Source: JBDSSS01 sp963764195
GTDB taxonomy: Bacteria > Actinomycetota > Actinomycetes > Actinomycetales > Dermatophilaceae
Length of the DNA stretch: 64,000 nt
Assembly: GCA_963764195.1 (NCBI GenBank)
Contig: CAVXRG010000007.1
Location: 1-64,000 of the forward strand
Direction: 5' to 3'
Every line of letters starts with the position of its first letter. Position 1 is the first letter of the stretch. Below are positions 1 to 8,387 of the stretch, in pieces. The translations under genes and the position numbers were made by a program. The notes under the pieces are model-generated. The model was given only the letters and a program-made list of their open reading frames with translations. It did not search any database and was not told where the DNA came from.

Positions 1-39
1 AAGCGGGTGTCGCAGGTTCGAATCCTGCCGGGGGCACCA
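1..39 (+). tRNA. tRNA 3' part (cut by window edge), possibly tRNA-Arg
   Basis: Only the 3' third is inside the window. Bases 12-28 form the T arm: GCAGG, the TTCGAAT loop, CCTGC. Bases 29-35 (CGGGGGC) are the 3' acceptor strand, 36 is an A discriminator, and CCA at 37-39 is encoded. The anticodon lies outside. An acceptor beginning GCCCCCG with this variable loop resembles actinobacterial tRNA-Arg, but that identity is a guess. Confidence 0.85.
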
Positions 40-112
40 CACGGTTCCGCAGGCGGGTCGGCGACACGGCTCGGCCCCTGCAACCCATCGATCCGGGCTC
101 GGCCGGCGCGCG

Positions 113-865
113 TCAGGCACCCTGCGCGCGGCGAAGGCCGGCCTGCATCGTCACGAGCGTCAGGGTGAAGTGCTGCTGAGCACAGTTATTGGCGGCCTCG
201 CCGTCACCGCGCACGACGTGCCCCACGAGTTCCGTGTGCTGGGCGCGCGCCTCGTCGTAGAAGTCTTCGGTGTAGGGCTCCACACCGAAGCCGAGGGTCG
301 CCGTGGCGGTCAGGTGGGCGCTGAGGGAGCTGAGGTGCGGGTTGCGGGCGGCTGACGTGATCAACCCATGGAGCCGGCGGTCGGCGTTGCGGGCCTCCGT
401 CATCGACGCGGCCGCCCGGAAATCCTCGAGGGATCTCTCGAGAGCGGCAATGTCGTCGTCCGTCCGTCGGTCGGCCGCGGCGCGGGCGATCATCCCCTCC
501 ACCATGCAGCGGTAGTCGAAGAGGTCAAGCAGCCGGGGGATCTCGGTCTCGAGCGTGCGGCGCGCGACGTCGGGTGCGACGTCCTCCCACGACACCTGCG
601 CCACGAAAGCTCCGCCGGAGCGCCCGCGGCGCGTCTCGATGAGGCCGAGGTCGGTCACCTGTTGTAAGGCATGGCGCACCGTCTGGCGACTGACGCCGAG
701 CGAGGCGGCGAGCTCGCGCTCGGGGGGTAGCCGCTCACCGGGCGAGTACTCGCCGACGGCGATGGCCGTGACGAGCCGGTCCGTGAGGGTCGTTGCTTTC
801 GTGCGTGGCTCGTCACCGAGAAGGGCGACGGCCTGGTCGTCCCCGGACTTCTTGTGACTCTCCAT
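113..865 (-). CDS. FadR-subfamily GntR transcriptional regulator
   Basis: This 250-residue protein has the two-domain layout of the FadR/FCD group of GntR regulators. A winged helix-turn-helix spans about residues 24-90 (GERLPPERELAASLGVSR followed by the recognition helix QTVRHALQQ). An all-helical FCD ligand domain covers about 100-235. H166, H210 and H232 sit where metal-binding FCD domains place their histidines. It is divergent from the hydrolase gene at 955, with an inverted repeat between them, so local control of the hydrolase-permease-amidase unit and autoregulation are likely. FCD regulators usually sense carboxylic acids or amino-acid-like ligands; the actual ligand cannot be read from sequence. 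Confidence 0.9.
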   Translation of the reverse strand: MESHKKSGDDQAVALLGDEPRTKATTLTDRLVTAIAVGEYSPGERLPPERELAASLGVSRQTVRHALQQVTDLGLIETRRGRSGGAFVAQVSWEDVAPDVARRTLETEIPRLLDLFDYRCMVEGMIARAAADRRTDDDIAALERSLEDFRAAASMTEARNADRRLHGLITSAARNPHLSSLSAHLTATATLGFGVEPYTEDFYDEARAQHTELVGHVVRGDGEAANNCAQQHFTLTLVTMQAGLRRAQGA

Positions 866-896
866 GGGGCGAGTCTAGGCGGGCACGACGTCTTAA

Positions 897-913
897 GGTC
901 TTGTCAGCAGACC
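897..913. promoter_or_regulatory. Inverted repeat, candidate operator of the FadR-type regulator
   Basis: GGTCT-N7-AGACC lies midway between two divergent genes (starts at 865 and 955). A direct repeat of GTCTT overlaps its left arm. GntR/FadR proteins bind short dyads in such positions. The function is inferred from position and symmetry only. Confidence 0.4.
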
Positions 914-954
914 ATTCCCGTGATCCACTGTGTCCCGTTCACCGAGGAGGGCAC

Positions 955-1881
955 ATGACAACGACGCGCGACGAGCGCTTTCCCGACCCGACGACCGAGG
1001 GTTACGTCGACTTCCAGGGCCACCGCACGTGGTACCGCGTCACCGGCGACCTCGACCCGAACGCCGAGCGGGCGCCCCTGGTGGTGCTCCACGGCGGGCC
1101 AGGCGCCGCCCACAACTACACGTTGATGATGGCCAACCTGGCGCGACAGGGCCGCTCGGTCATCCACTACGACCAGCTCGGCTGTGGCGGCAGCACCCAC
1201 CTACCCGATGCGCCCGCGAACTACTGGACGCCGCAGCTCTTCGTCGACGAGCTGCGGGCCCTGGTGGAGTCCCTGGGCATCGACCAGCGCTTCCACCTCC
1301 TCGGCCAGTCGTGGGGCGGCATGCTCGGGCCGGAGGTCGTCCTCGCCCACGACGCGGGCATACGCAGCCTCACGATCTGCGACTCCCCGGCCTCGATGGA
1401 GCTGTGGCTCGAGGCCGCCAACACGCTTCGGGCGCAGCTGCCCGATGCCGTCCAGCAGACCCTGCTGGAGCACGAGCAGGCAGGCACCACGGACTCCGCG
1501 GAGTATGCCGCGGCGGAGAAGGTCTTCTACGACCGGCACGTATGCCGTGTCGTGCCCAACCCCACAGAGGTGACCGACTCATTCGCCCAGATCGATCGGG
1601 ACCCGACCGTCTACCACACGATGAACGGCCCCTCGGAGTTCCACGTCGTCGGGTCGCTCAAGGACTGGTCGGTCGTCGACCGACTGGACGGCATCCACGT
1701 GCCGACGCTCGTGATTGCGGGCGCGCACGACGAGGCAATGCCCTTGGTGTGGGCGCCCTTCGTCGAGCGCATCCCTGACGTGCGATCGCACGTGTTCCCC
1801 GACTCGAGCCACATGCCGCACGTCGAGGAGCCCGACGCCTTCCTGGAGGTCGTCGAGTCCTTCCTGCGCGAGCACGACTGA
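955..1881 (+). CDS. Proline iminopeptidase-like alpha/beta hydrolase
   Basis: The 308-residue protein carries the hallmarks of the proline iminopeptidase (peptidase S33) branch of alpha/beta hydrolases: HGGPG at 46-50 (oxyanion hole), the nucleophile elbow GQSWGG at 117-122 with Ser119, and Asp259 and His286 as likely acid and base. Such enzymes release N-terminal proline or hydrolyse amino-acid amides and esters in the cytoplasm. The ATG at 955 was chosen because GAGGAGG lies just upstream; a longer reading frame from 793 has no comparable site and overlaps the divergent regulator. An amino-acid-type permease and an amidase follow, so the three probably import and hydrolyse a small amide or peptide. 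The exact substrate is unknown. Confidence 0.85.
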   Translation: MTTTRDERFPDPTTEGYVDFQGHRTWYRVTGDLDPNAERAPLVVLHGGPGAAHNYTLMMANLARQGRSVIHYDQLGCGGSTHLPDAPANYWTPQLFVDELRALVESLGIDQRFHLLGQSWGGMLGPEVVLAHDAGIRSLTICDSPASMELWLEAANTLRAQLPDAVQQTLLEHEQAGTTDSAEYAAAEKVFYDRHVCRVVPNPTEVTDSFAQIDRDPTVYHTMNGPSEFHVVGSLKDWSVVDRLDGIHVPTLVIAGAHDEAMPLVWAPFVERIPDVRSHVFPDSSHMPHVEEPDAFLEVVESFLREHD

Positions 1882-1949
1882 CATCCACCGCCCTGCCCCG
1901 TCCCTACGCGCCCGACACGCCCCGCGCCCACCTGACCCGGAGGTCACGC

Positions 1950-3392
1950 ATGTCCACCCCTGACCGTCACAGCCTGGGCGAGGGAGACCTCACCCAGTTC
2001 GGCTACAAGCAGGAGCTGAACCGGCGCCTGTCCACCATTGACCTGCTCATCTACGGCCTCGTCTTCATGGTGCCGATTGCGCCGTGGGCCATCTACGGCA
2101 CGGTCTACAACGAGGCCAAGGGGATGGTGCCCCTCGTCTACCTCATCGGACTCGTCGCGATGATCTTCACGGCGCTGTCGTATGCGCAGATGAGCCGGGC
2201 CTTCCCCATCGCCGGCTCGGTCTACTCCTACGTCGGTCGCGGCATCCACCCCAAGCTCGGCTTCATCGCCGGTTGGACGATCCTGCTGGACTACCTGCTC
2301 GTGCCCACCCTGCTCTACGTCTTCGCAGCCGAGTCGATGGCGGGCATCTTCCCGTCGGTGCCGAAGTGGTCGTGGATCCTGCTCTTCCTCGCGGTCAACA
2401 CGGCCGTCAACTACGTCGGCATCTCCTTCACGGCCGTCGTCAACCGGGTCTTCCTCACGGCGGAGATCCTCTTCCTCGTCATCTTCGCCGTCATGGCCAT
2501 CGTCGCGATCGTCAACGGCACCGGCGGGGCGCACGTGACGACCAAGCCGATCTTCGACGCCGCCAACTTCTCGGCACCGCTCGTCGGCACGGCGCTGTCG
2601 ATCGCGGTGCTCTCCTTCCTCGGCTTCGACGGCATCGCCACCCTGTCGGAGGAGAGCAAGGGCGGCCACCGCTCGGCTGGCATCGCCATGATCGCCGGGC
2701 TCTTCCTCGTCGCGTTCTTCTTCATCAGCCAGACGTGGCTGGCCGGAATGCTCATTCCCGACACCACCAGCTTCCCGGAGGACCAGGCGGGCAACGCCTT
2801 CTTCGACATCGTCGGTCGAATCAGCAACAACGGCTGGCAGATCGCGTTCCTGGCCATGAACGCCCTGGCCGTCGGCATCGCCAACGCCGTTGCAGCGCAA
2901 AGCGCGACGTCCCGGCTGCTCTTCTCCATGAGCCGCGACGGCCAGCTACCGCGCTTCCTTGCTCACATCAACACGCGGAGCAAGGTGCCCGAGCGGGCGA
3001 TCTTGCTCGTCGCCGCCATCACCCTCGTGCTGGGGCTCTTCTTCGTCGGCCAGATCGGCCTCATCAGCTCGCTCGTCAACTTCGGCGCGCTGACCGCGTT
3101 CCTCCTGCTGCACGCCTCGGTGATCATCTACTACGGCGTGCGACGCAAGTCGTCGAACATCGTGCTGCACTGGGTGGGCCCGATGATCGGCTTCCTCATC
3201 ATCGGCTTCGTGCTCTGGAATGCCGAGACCGCGGCCAAGACAGGCGGCCTCGTGTGGCTGGCGATCGGCATCGTGGTGCTGGTCTACTACAGCCGCAAGG
3301 GAATCGGCATCCTGCCCGATCACCGTGCCGAGGGTGCGATCGACACAGACCCCGACCTCATCCCCGCCACCGAGACGGAGGGCCGAGCATGA
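1950..3392 (+). CDS. APC superfamily amino acid permease
   Basis: This 480-residue integral membrane protein has about 12 hydrophobic segments and the N-terminal signature of APC-family porters: GLVFMVPIAPWAIYG in the first helix, then GSVYSYVGRG in the second and third. It should be a proton- or cation-coupled amino acid or amine importer. GGAGG sits 6 bases before the ATG. The stop codon overlaps the ATG of the formamidase gene (ATGA), so the two are translationally coupled. The pairing suggests uptake of an amide, urea-like compound or amino-acid derivative. The polar, acidic C-terminal tail of about 30 residues is cytoplasmic. Confidence 0.9.
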   Translation: MSTPDRHSLGEGDLTQFGYKQELNRRLSTIDLLIYGLVFMVPIAPWAIYGTVYNEAKGMVPLVYLIGLVAMIFTALSYAQMSRAFPIAGSVYSYVGRGIHPKLGFIAGWTILLDYLLVPTLLYVFAAESMAGIFPSVPKWSWILLFLAVNTAVNYVGISFTAVVNRVFLTAEILFLVIFAVMAIVAIVNGTGGAHVTTKPIFDAANFSAPLVGTALSIAVLSFLGFDGIATLSEESKGGHRSAGIAMIAGLFLVAFFFISQTWLAGMLIPDTTSFPEDQAGNAFFDIVGRISNNGWQIAFLAMNALAVGIANAVAAQSATSRLLFSMSRDGQLPRFLAHINTRSKVPERAILLVAAITLVLGLFFVGQIGLISSLVNFGALTAFLLLHASVIIYYGVRRKSSNIVLHWVGPMIGFLIIGFVLWNAETAAKTGGLVWLAIGIVVLVYYSRKGIGILPDHRAEGAIDTDPDLIPATETEGRA

Positions 3393-4330
3393 CCACCAGA
3401 CACGTCATCACGAAGGACCAGGCGCACGCGGGATACTCCGCTGCCCACGAGCCAGTGCTGACCGTGGACCCCGGCACGAGGGAGCGCATCACCTTCGAGA
3501 CCGACGACGCGGCATACGCCCAGATGGAGGAGCTGCGCGACCTCACCAAGGTGACGGCGACGATCAACCCCGTCACCGGACCGGTTCACGTCCGGGGCGC
3601 CGAGCCCGGCGACACGCTTGCCGTGACGATCCACGACATCGAGATGGCCGAGCACGGGTGGTCGGTCTACATCCCCGGCGCCGGGGCACTGGCCCGGCCG
3701 ATGGGGAAGGACTGGTACGTCCGCCGCGTGCCCGTCCGTGACGGCGTCGTGCGGCTCACCGACACGATCAGCTGCCCGGCGGCTCCGATGATCGGGTGCA
3801 TCGGCGTGGCCCCTGCCGCCGGCGTCATGTCGACCGTCATGCCGTCGTATCCGACCGGTGGCAACATGGACCTCACCGATGCCAGGCCGGGGAGCACCGT
3901 CTACCTCCCGGTGGAGGTCGAGGGCGCGAGGCTCGCCATCGGTGACCTGCATGCGGTGATGAGCCGCGGCGAGAGCTCGTTCGTCGCCATCGAGATCGCC
4001 GGACGCGCCACGGTCAGTGTCGATGTCGTCAAGGGCCAGCACCTGCGCGCCCCGAGGATCGACACGGGCGACGAGCTCGTGTGTGTCGGCCTGGGCAACC
4101 CGGTGCAGGACGCGATCGACAACGCCTACGAGGACCTCTTCGCGGTGCTCACCGACGAGCACGGCTACAGCCACCACGACGCCTACACGGTCATGAGCGC
4201 CCTCGCGCACACCGAGCTCGGTGGCCCGACCGGGTCGGTGGCGCCCGACCCCCTGCACCCCTTCCGGGCCGTCGGTCAGGTGACGCTGGCGCGCATCGCC
4301 AAGCACCTCCTCAACCCGACCGGGATCTGA
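3389..4330 (+). CDS. Acetamidase/formamidase family protein
   Basis: The 313-residue sequence matches the FmdA/AmdA acetamidase-formamidase family, which releases ammonia from short amides in the cytoplasm. Seen in the sequence are PMIGCIGVAPAAG (about 133-145), the GGNMD turn (about 157-161), and GDLHAVMSRGE (about 185-195), which holds the family's metal-binding acidic and histidine residues. The start is fixed by the ATGA overlap with the permease gene. Length is typical for the short bacterial form. With the upstream permease and hydrolase it forms a plausible amide-nitrogen scavenging operon. The true substrate could also be an amino-acid amide. Confidence 0.9.
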   Translation: MTTRHVITKDQAHAGYSAAHEPVLTVDPGTRERITFETDDAAYAQMEELRDLTKVTATINPVTGPVHVRGAEPGDTLAVTIHDIEMAEHGWSVYIPGAGALARPMGKDWYVRRVPVRDGVVRLTDTISCPAAPMIGCIGVAPAAGVMSTVMPSYPTGGNMDLTDARPGSTVYLPVEVEGARLAIGDLHAVMSRGESSFVAIEIAGRATVSVDVVKGQHLRAPRIDTGDELVCVGLGNPVQDAIDNAYEDLFAVLTDEHGYSHHDAYTVMSALAHTELGGPTGSVAPDPLHPFRAVGQVTLARIAKHLLNPTGI

Positions 4331-4461
4331 CCCGTCAGAGGTGACAGGCGGCCGCGAGCACGGACGGCCATCGCCGGCGTCAGGACGCCGTCGGTGACGA
4401 CCGGAGGACGCCGGAGGTCCGACACGCAGCAGGTCGCCGGGCGCAGCAGGGCCTCTCCCCA

Positions 4462-5775
4462 TCAAGTCCGCAGCCCTCGCCCGGTGAGTGCCCGGAACGC
4501 TGCCTCGATCGCGAACGACATCGCGACCATCACCAGCAGCACCAGAGCGGAGCCGAGGCTGCTCTCGGCCAGCAACGCCGCGAGCGCCCCGACGCACGCC
4601 CCTGCTGCCACGATCGACAACCACGGCTTCGTTGATCCCCGCCGCTTCGAGGTCCGCGCCTCCGCCACGTTCACGGTCGCGAAGATGATGAGAAACCCGG
4701 CGCTGCCCATCGTTGAGATGCTCTCGAGGTCCAAGACATTCGCGAGCACCAGAGTCGTCACCGCCGTGATGATCAGCCCCTCGAGCGGTTGGTTCCAGAT
4801 CGGTCGCTCGAGCTGAGCCGGGAGCTCACGCGCCCTGGCGATCGTGTAGGTCATGCGCGCGCAGCCGTAGAGCGTCGCGTTGATCGCCGACGCCGTCGAG
4901 AGCATCGCGGCGATGCCGATCAGGACGAAACCGGTTGACCCCAACGCAGGACGTGCGGCGACCGCGAGCGCATAGTCCTTCGCATCGACCAACGCAGAGA
5001 CCGGGACGGACCCGACGGCGACAACGGCCACGAGCACATACAAGGCGATGACGAACAGCACGGAGATGTAGTACGCCCGGGTCAGCATCCGGGCCGGGTC
5101 TGCGACGTCCTCGGCGGCGTTGGCTATCAGCTCGAAACCTTCGTACGCGAGGAACACGATCATGCCGCCGGCGACGAGCGACAGCGGCGGGCTCCATTGG
5201 TCCGGGCCGAGCCGAGCGGCGGAGACTCCGAGCAGCCCGACCACGACGAACAGCAGCAGGATCGTCACCTTGACGGCGACCACGTAGCGCTCCGCCCGCG
5301 CCACGGTTGCGGCCCCCGCGACGTTGAGCACTGCGATGAGAACGACGGCCGCCGTCAGGAAGGCGTGTTTCCCGAGCTCGTGCTGCGTGGCCGGCAGGAA
5401 GCTCGCCGCATAGCTGCCGAACGCCTGGGCGTACAGGGCGAGCATCACGATGTAGCTCACCCACAGGAGCACGTTGATGCCACCCGCGAACAACCCCGGC
5501 CCGAACGCGCGGTTGACGAAGGTCACCGTCCCCCCGCGGCTCGGATACGAGGTCGAGAGCAGGGCGTACGACCGCGCGGTGAGCAGCGCCACGAGCCCCG
5601 CGACGAGAAACGCAACCGGTGCCCCACCGCGCGCGATCTGCACCGACAGCCCGAGGACCGCGAAGATTCCCCCGCCGACCATCCCCCCGACGCCGATCGA
5701 CACGAGGCCCCACAGGCCGATGCGGCTGGGCGATCCGGGCTCGTGCTGCGTCACAGGTACCACTCTGGAGCGCAC
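4462..5775 (-). CDS. APC superfamily permease
   Basis: A 437-residue polytopic membrane protein with about 12 hydrophobic helices. The first helix reads GLVSIGVGGMVGGGIFAVLG, the glycine-rich G-x-G-x-G-G-I-F pattern that binds the amino group in APC transporters. It differs clearly from the permease at 1950 and faces the amidase gene, with a 130-bp gap between them. The start at 5775 gives MRSRVVPVT; the valines just after it are alternative GTG starts and no strong ribosome site decides. It is likely an amino acid or polyamine transporter. No neighbour on its strand gives a substrate clue. Confidence 0.85.
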   Translation of the reverse strand: MRSRVVPVTQHEPGSPSRIGLWGLVSIGVGGMVGGGIFAVLGLSVQIARGGAPVAFLVAGLVALLTARSYALLSTSYPSRGGTVTFVNRAFGPGLFAGGINVLLWVSYIVMLALYAQAFGSYAASFLPATQHELGKHAFLTAAVVLIAVLNVAGAATVARAERYVVAVKVTILLLFVVVGLLGVSAARLGPDQWSPPLSLVAGGMIVFLAYEGFELIANAAEDVADPARMLTRAYYISVLFVIALYVLVAVVAVGSVPVSALVDAKDYALAVAARPALGSTGFVLIGIAAMLSTASAINATLYGCARMTYTIARARELPAQLERPIWNQPLEGLIITAVTTLVLANVLDLESISTMGSAGFLIIFATVNVAEARTSKRRGSTKPWLSIVAAGACVGALAALLAESSLGSALVLLVMVAMSFAIEAAFRALTGRGLRT

Positions 5776-6170
5776 CGGGTCTGACGGAGGGAGGAACGAC
5801 CGAGAGGATCCGTTGGAAGGTGCCCGGCGTGATCGTCGTGATGAGGAGTTGCCGCCGAGAGCGCGTTGCGTCGGTCACATGCGCTTTCCAAAGCCGAGGC
5901 CGCGGTGGCGGCGACAACGGGAGCATGACCGTTTGGTCGCTGACGACCCACCCGAGACACGCCACCTGCCTTCAGAGGCGCGGTGGTGGCACCCGGCGCA
6001 CGTGCTGGCGGTATCTCGGGGACTCGGGCAGCAGTACCTCGACCGCCCTGCACGCCTCGTGGTGCGTGGAAGCAGGCCCCTCGAAGACGCGGGTCGCCCT
6101 GAGGTCGAGCTGCTGGACGGCGCGTTTGAGATGGAGGAAGGACCCGCCCGTGGGGCAACCAGGACGGCTC
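5776..6170. other. Intergenic stretch without a supported gene
   Basis: About 395 bases separate the permease from the Opp ATPase genes. Reading frames cross it on both strands, but none has a ribosome site, a recognisable domain or convincing codon use. It should contain the permease promoter near 5780-5850 (not assigned). It may be decayed sequence; nothing in it was recognised. Confidence 0.5.
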
Positions 6171-7205
6171 TCAGCCGCTCGCAGTCTGGTTTCTGCGGTG
6201 CCCGACTATCCCAACCGCTGCGGCGTCCGCGTGATGACAGGCCACCCGGTGGTGGTCGTCAGCTCTGGCGGTCAGGTGCGGTTCCTGCGCGGAGCAGATC
6301 TCGGTGGCGAGAGGACATCGCGTGTGGAAGCGGCATCCGCTTGGCGGGTCGGTCGGGGAGGGTGGGTCCCCTGCGAGGACGATGCGATCCGTGAGACGCC
6401 CACCCGCTTTGCGGTCGGTCCGTGGCGAGGCGGACAACAGTGACTGCGTGTAGGGATGCGTAGGGTGCGCGAAGAGCTCGTCAGTCAAGGCGTCCTCGGC
6501 CACCGAGCCCAGGTACATGACCAGCGTTCGATCCGCCACGTGTCGAATGACCCCGAGGTCGTGTGCGATGAAGACGATCGCGAGTCCGAGGGACTGCTGG
6601 AGCTCACGCAACACGTTGACGACCTGAGCTTGGACGGAGACGTCCAGGGCCGAGACTGGTTCGTCGCAGACCAGAACGGTGGGTTCGAGGGCGATGGCCC
6701 GGGCGATGCCGATGCGCTGGCGCTGTCCACCCGAGAACTGGTGCGGGAACCTCGACATCATCTCGGGTGAGAGGTTGACCATCTCGAGCAGTTCGCCCAC
6801 GCGCTCCCGGCGGGCTCCGGAAGATCGGTGGGTGCCGTGCACTGTGAGCGGCTCGCTGATGAGATCGAGCACGGTCATGCGTGGGTTCAGCGAGGTGTAG
6901 GGATCCTGAAAGACCATCTGTACGTGTCGGCTCAAGTCGCGGCGGGCACGGCCACGCAAGGTGTGCACGTCCTGCCCAACGGCGTCGATGCGGCCACTGT
7001 CCGGGCGTTCCAACCCCACCAGCATGCGTGCCAGCGTCGTCTTGCCACAACCGGACTCGCCGACGATTCCCAGGGATTCGCCGCGTCGCACCTCAAGGGA
7101 CACGTTGTGCACGGCACTCACGCGCGTCCGCGAGAATCCTGGAGATCCAGAGGTGAACGTCTTGCTCACATCGGTCGCTGACAGGACGACCTCACCGGTG
7201 GGCAT
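6171..7205 (-). CDS. Oligopeptide ABC transporter ATP-binding protein (OppF/DppF type)
   Basis: The 344-residue ATPase shows Walker A GESGCGKT at 49-56, the Q-loop VFQDPYTSLNP near 98-108, the ABC signature FSGGQRQR at 157-164 and Walker B VLVCDEP at 177-183. The C-terminal oligopeptide/dipeptide extension follows, with the cysteine-containing GCRFHTRCPLATEIC motif seen in Opp/Dpp ATPases. It pairs with the ATPase at 7192, which it overlaps by 14 bases. The matching binding protein and permeases are encoded divergently from 9599 on. Together they energise peptide import at the cytoplasmic face of the membrane. Confidence 0.93.
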   Translation of the reverse strand: MPTGEVVLSATDVSKTFTSGSPGFSRTRVSAVHNVSLEVRRGESLGIVGESGCGKTTLARMLVGLERPDSGRIDAVGQDVHTLRGRARRDLSRHVQMVFQDPYTSLNPRMTVLDLISEPLTVHGTHRSSGARRERVGELLEMVNLSPEMMSRFPHQFSGGQRQRIGIARAIALEPTVLVCDEPVSALDVSVQAQVVNVLRELQQSLGLAIVFIAHDLGVIRHVADRTLVMYLGSVAEDALTDELFAHPTHPYTQSLLSASPRTDRKAGGRLTDRIVLAGDPPSPTDPPSGCRFHTRCPLATEICSAQEPHLTARADDHHRVACHHADAAAVGIVGHRRNQTASG

Positions 7206-8223
7206 GGAGCAGCTCCTTCGATCTGATGCAGGCGGCCTCGCGGTGCGGAGCCACGATCTCCAGGACCGGTCGCTCGTCCTGACACGCGTCGACGGCCCAG
7301 GCGCAGCGTGGGTGGAAGGGGCAGCCCGACGGGAGGTGACCCGGACGTGGCGGGCTCCCCGGGATCACCGCGAGTGCGCCACCCACCGCATCCACGTTGG
7401 GGACCGATCGCAGCAGCGCCTCGGTGTACGGGTGGGCAGGACCCTCGAACAAGGCGTCCGCGTCGGAGCGCTCGACGATCCGTCCGGCGTACATCACGGC
7501 CACGCTGTCGGCGACCTCGCAGACAACTCCGAGATCGTGAGTGATGAGCAGAACGCCCATGTCGAGCTCACGGCGGAGGCGGTCGAGGAGTTCGAGGATC
7601 TGAGCCTGGACGGTGACATCCAGCGCCGTGGTGGGTTCATCGGCGATCAGCAGCTCCGGCTCGAGGGCGATCGCCATCGCGACAAGGAGCCGCTGGCGCA
7701 TCCCACCCGAGAACTGGTGGGGGTAGTCATCCACCCGGGCCTTCGCGCCGGGGATGCCGACGAGCGAGAGCATCTCGGCCGCCCGAGCCGTCGCTTCCTT
7801 GCGTGACGCGCCTTGGTGTTGCCGGTAGAGCTCACCGATTTGGTGACCGACAGTGAGCACCGGATTGAGCGCGGACAGCGCATCCTGGAAGACCAGCCCG
7901 ACGACGGCCCCACGCAGGCGGCGCAGCTCCTCGCCGCTGGCGCCCAGGACATCGTGTCCCGCGACCTCGATCGCCGTCGCCGTCACCTCGGTGCGCTTCG
8001 AATCGTGCAGCCCGAGGGCCGCGCGGGCCGTGACTGACTTGCCGGAGCCCGACTCCCCGAGCAGCGCGAGGAGTTCACCGCGGCGCACTTGGAGGCTGAC
8101 GTCGCGAACTGCCGGTATCGGTTGGCGGCGGGTGCGGAACGTGACCGACAGATCGCGGATCGTCAGCGCAGGGGTCACCGAGGCGTCCGGCGGTCTCGCC
8201 GGCTCAGTCTGGGCGGTGGTCAT
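7192..8223 (-). CDS. Oligopeptide ABC transporter ATP-binding protein (OppD/DppD type)
   Basis: The 343-residue ATPase has Walker A GESGSGKS at 56-63, Q-loop VFQDALSALNPV, signature FSGGMRQR and Walker B LLIADEPTTALD. The C-terminal Opp/Dpp domain carries GCPFHPRCAWAVDAC. It is the first gene of the leftward transcript and overlaps the OppF-type gene by 14 bases. It starts 164 bases from the divergent dipeptidase gene, so one control region probably serves both halves of the transporter locus. Confidence 0.93.
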   Translation of the reverse strand: MTTAQTEPARPPDASVTPALTIRDLSVTFRTRRQPIPAVRDVSLQVRRGELLALLGESGSGKSVTARAALGLHDSKRTEVTATAIEVAGHDVLGASGEELRRLRGAVVGLVFQDALSALNPVLTVGHQIGELYRQHQGASRKEATARAAEMLSLVGIPGAKARVDDYPHQFSGGMRQRLLVAMAIALEPELLIADEPTTALDVTVQAQILELLDRLRRELDMGVLLITHDLGVVCEVADSVAVMYAGRIVERSDADALFEGPAHPYTEALLRSVPNVDAVGGALAVIPGSPPRPGHLPSGCPFHPRCAWAVDACQDERPVLEIVAPHREAACIRSKELLHAHR

Positions 8224-8307
8224 ACATCTCCTCTGTTCGACTCGACACTGATCATGCCCGACTTCGGCTCGTCACGATAGGCCTTGGTGCCGATTTCTTT
8301 CATACTC

Positions 8308-8326
8308 TTGACAGATTCGCTGAATC
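8308..8326 (+). promoter_or_regulatory. Candidate promoter with overlapping dyad before the peptidase operon
   Basis: A consensus -35 hexamer TTGACA is at 8308-8313. It is followed immediately by a perfect dyad GATTC-GCT-GAATC (8314-8326) that would lie in the promoter spacer. No convincing -10 is obvious; AACCAT about 18 bases on is the best candidate. The dyad could be the site of the operon's own Lrp/AsnC regulator. The divergent opp ATPase transcript must also start in this 164-bp gap. Confidence 0.4.
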
Positions 8327-8387
8327 ATTGCAACCATCATGCCTTGTTCGATGATCTCTACCAGGCCAGTGCGTCGCGAGGAGTGCC

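Noticed and set aside
1..39. tRNA as attachment site for the accessory block
   Set aside because: No repeat of the tRNA 3' end was found downstream, no integrase is present, and the word-free region starts 3.5 kb away.
2084..3388. Long N-terminal extension of the formamidase frame
   Set aside because: It is the out-of-frame shadow of the permease gene; the ATGA overlap start at 3389 fits the family length.
5751..6158. 135-residue minus-strand frame upstream of a permease
   Set aside because: Arg/Pro/Ala-rich shadow-type composition, no ribosome site, overlaps the permease start.
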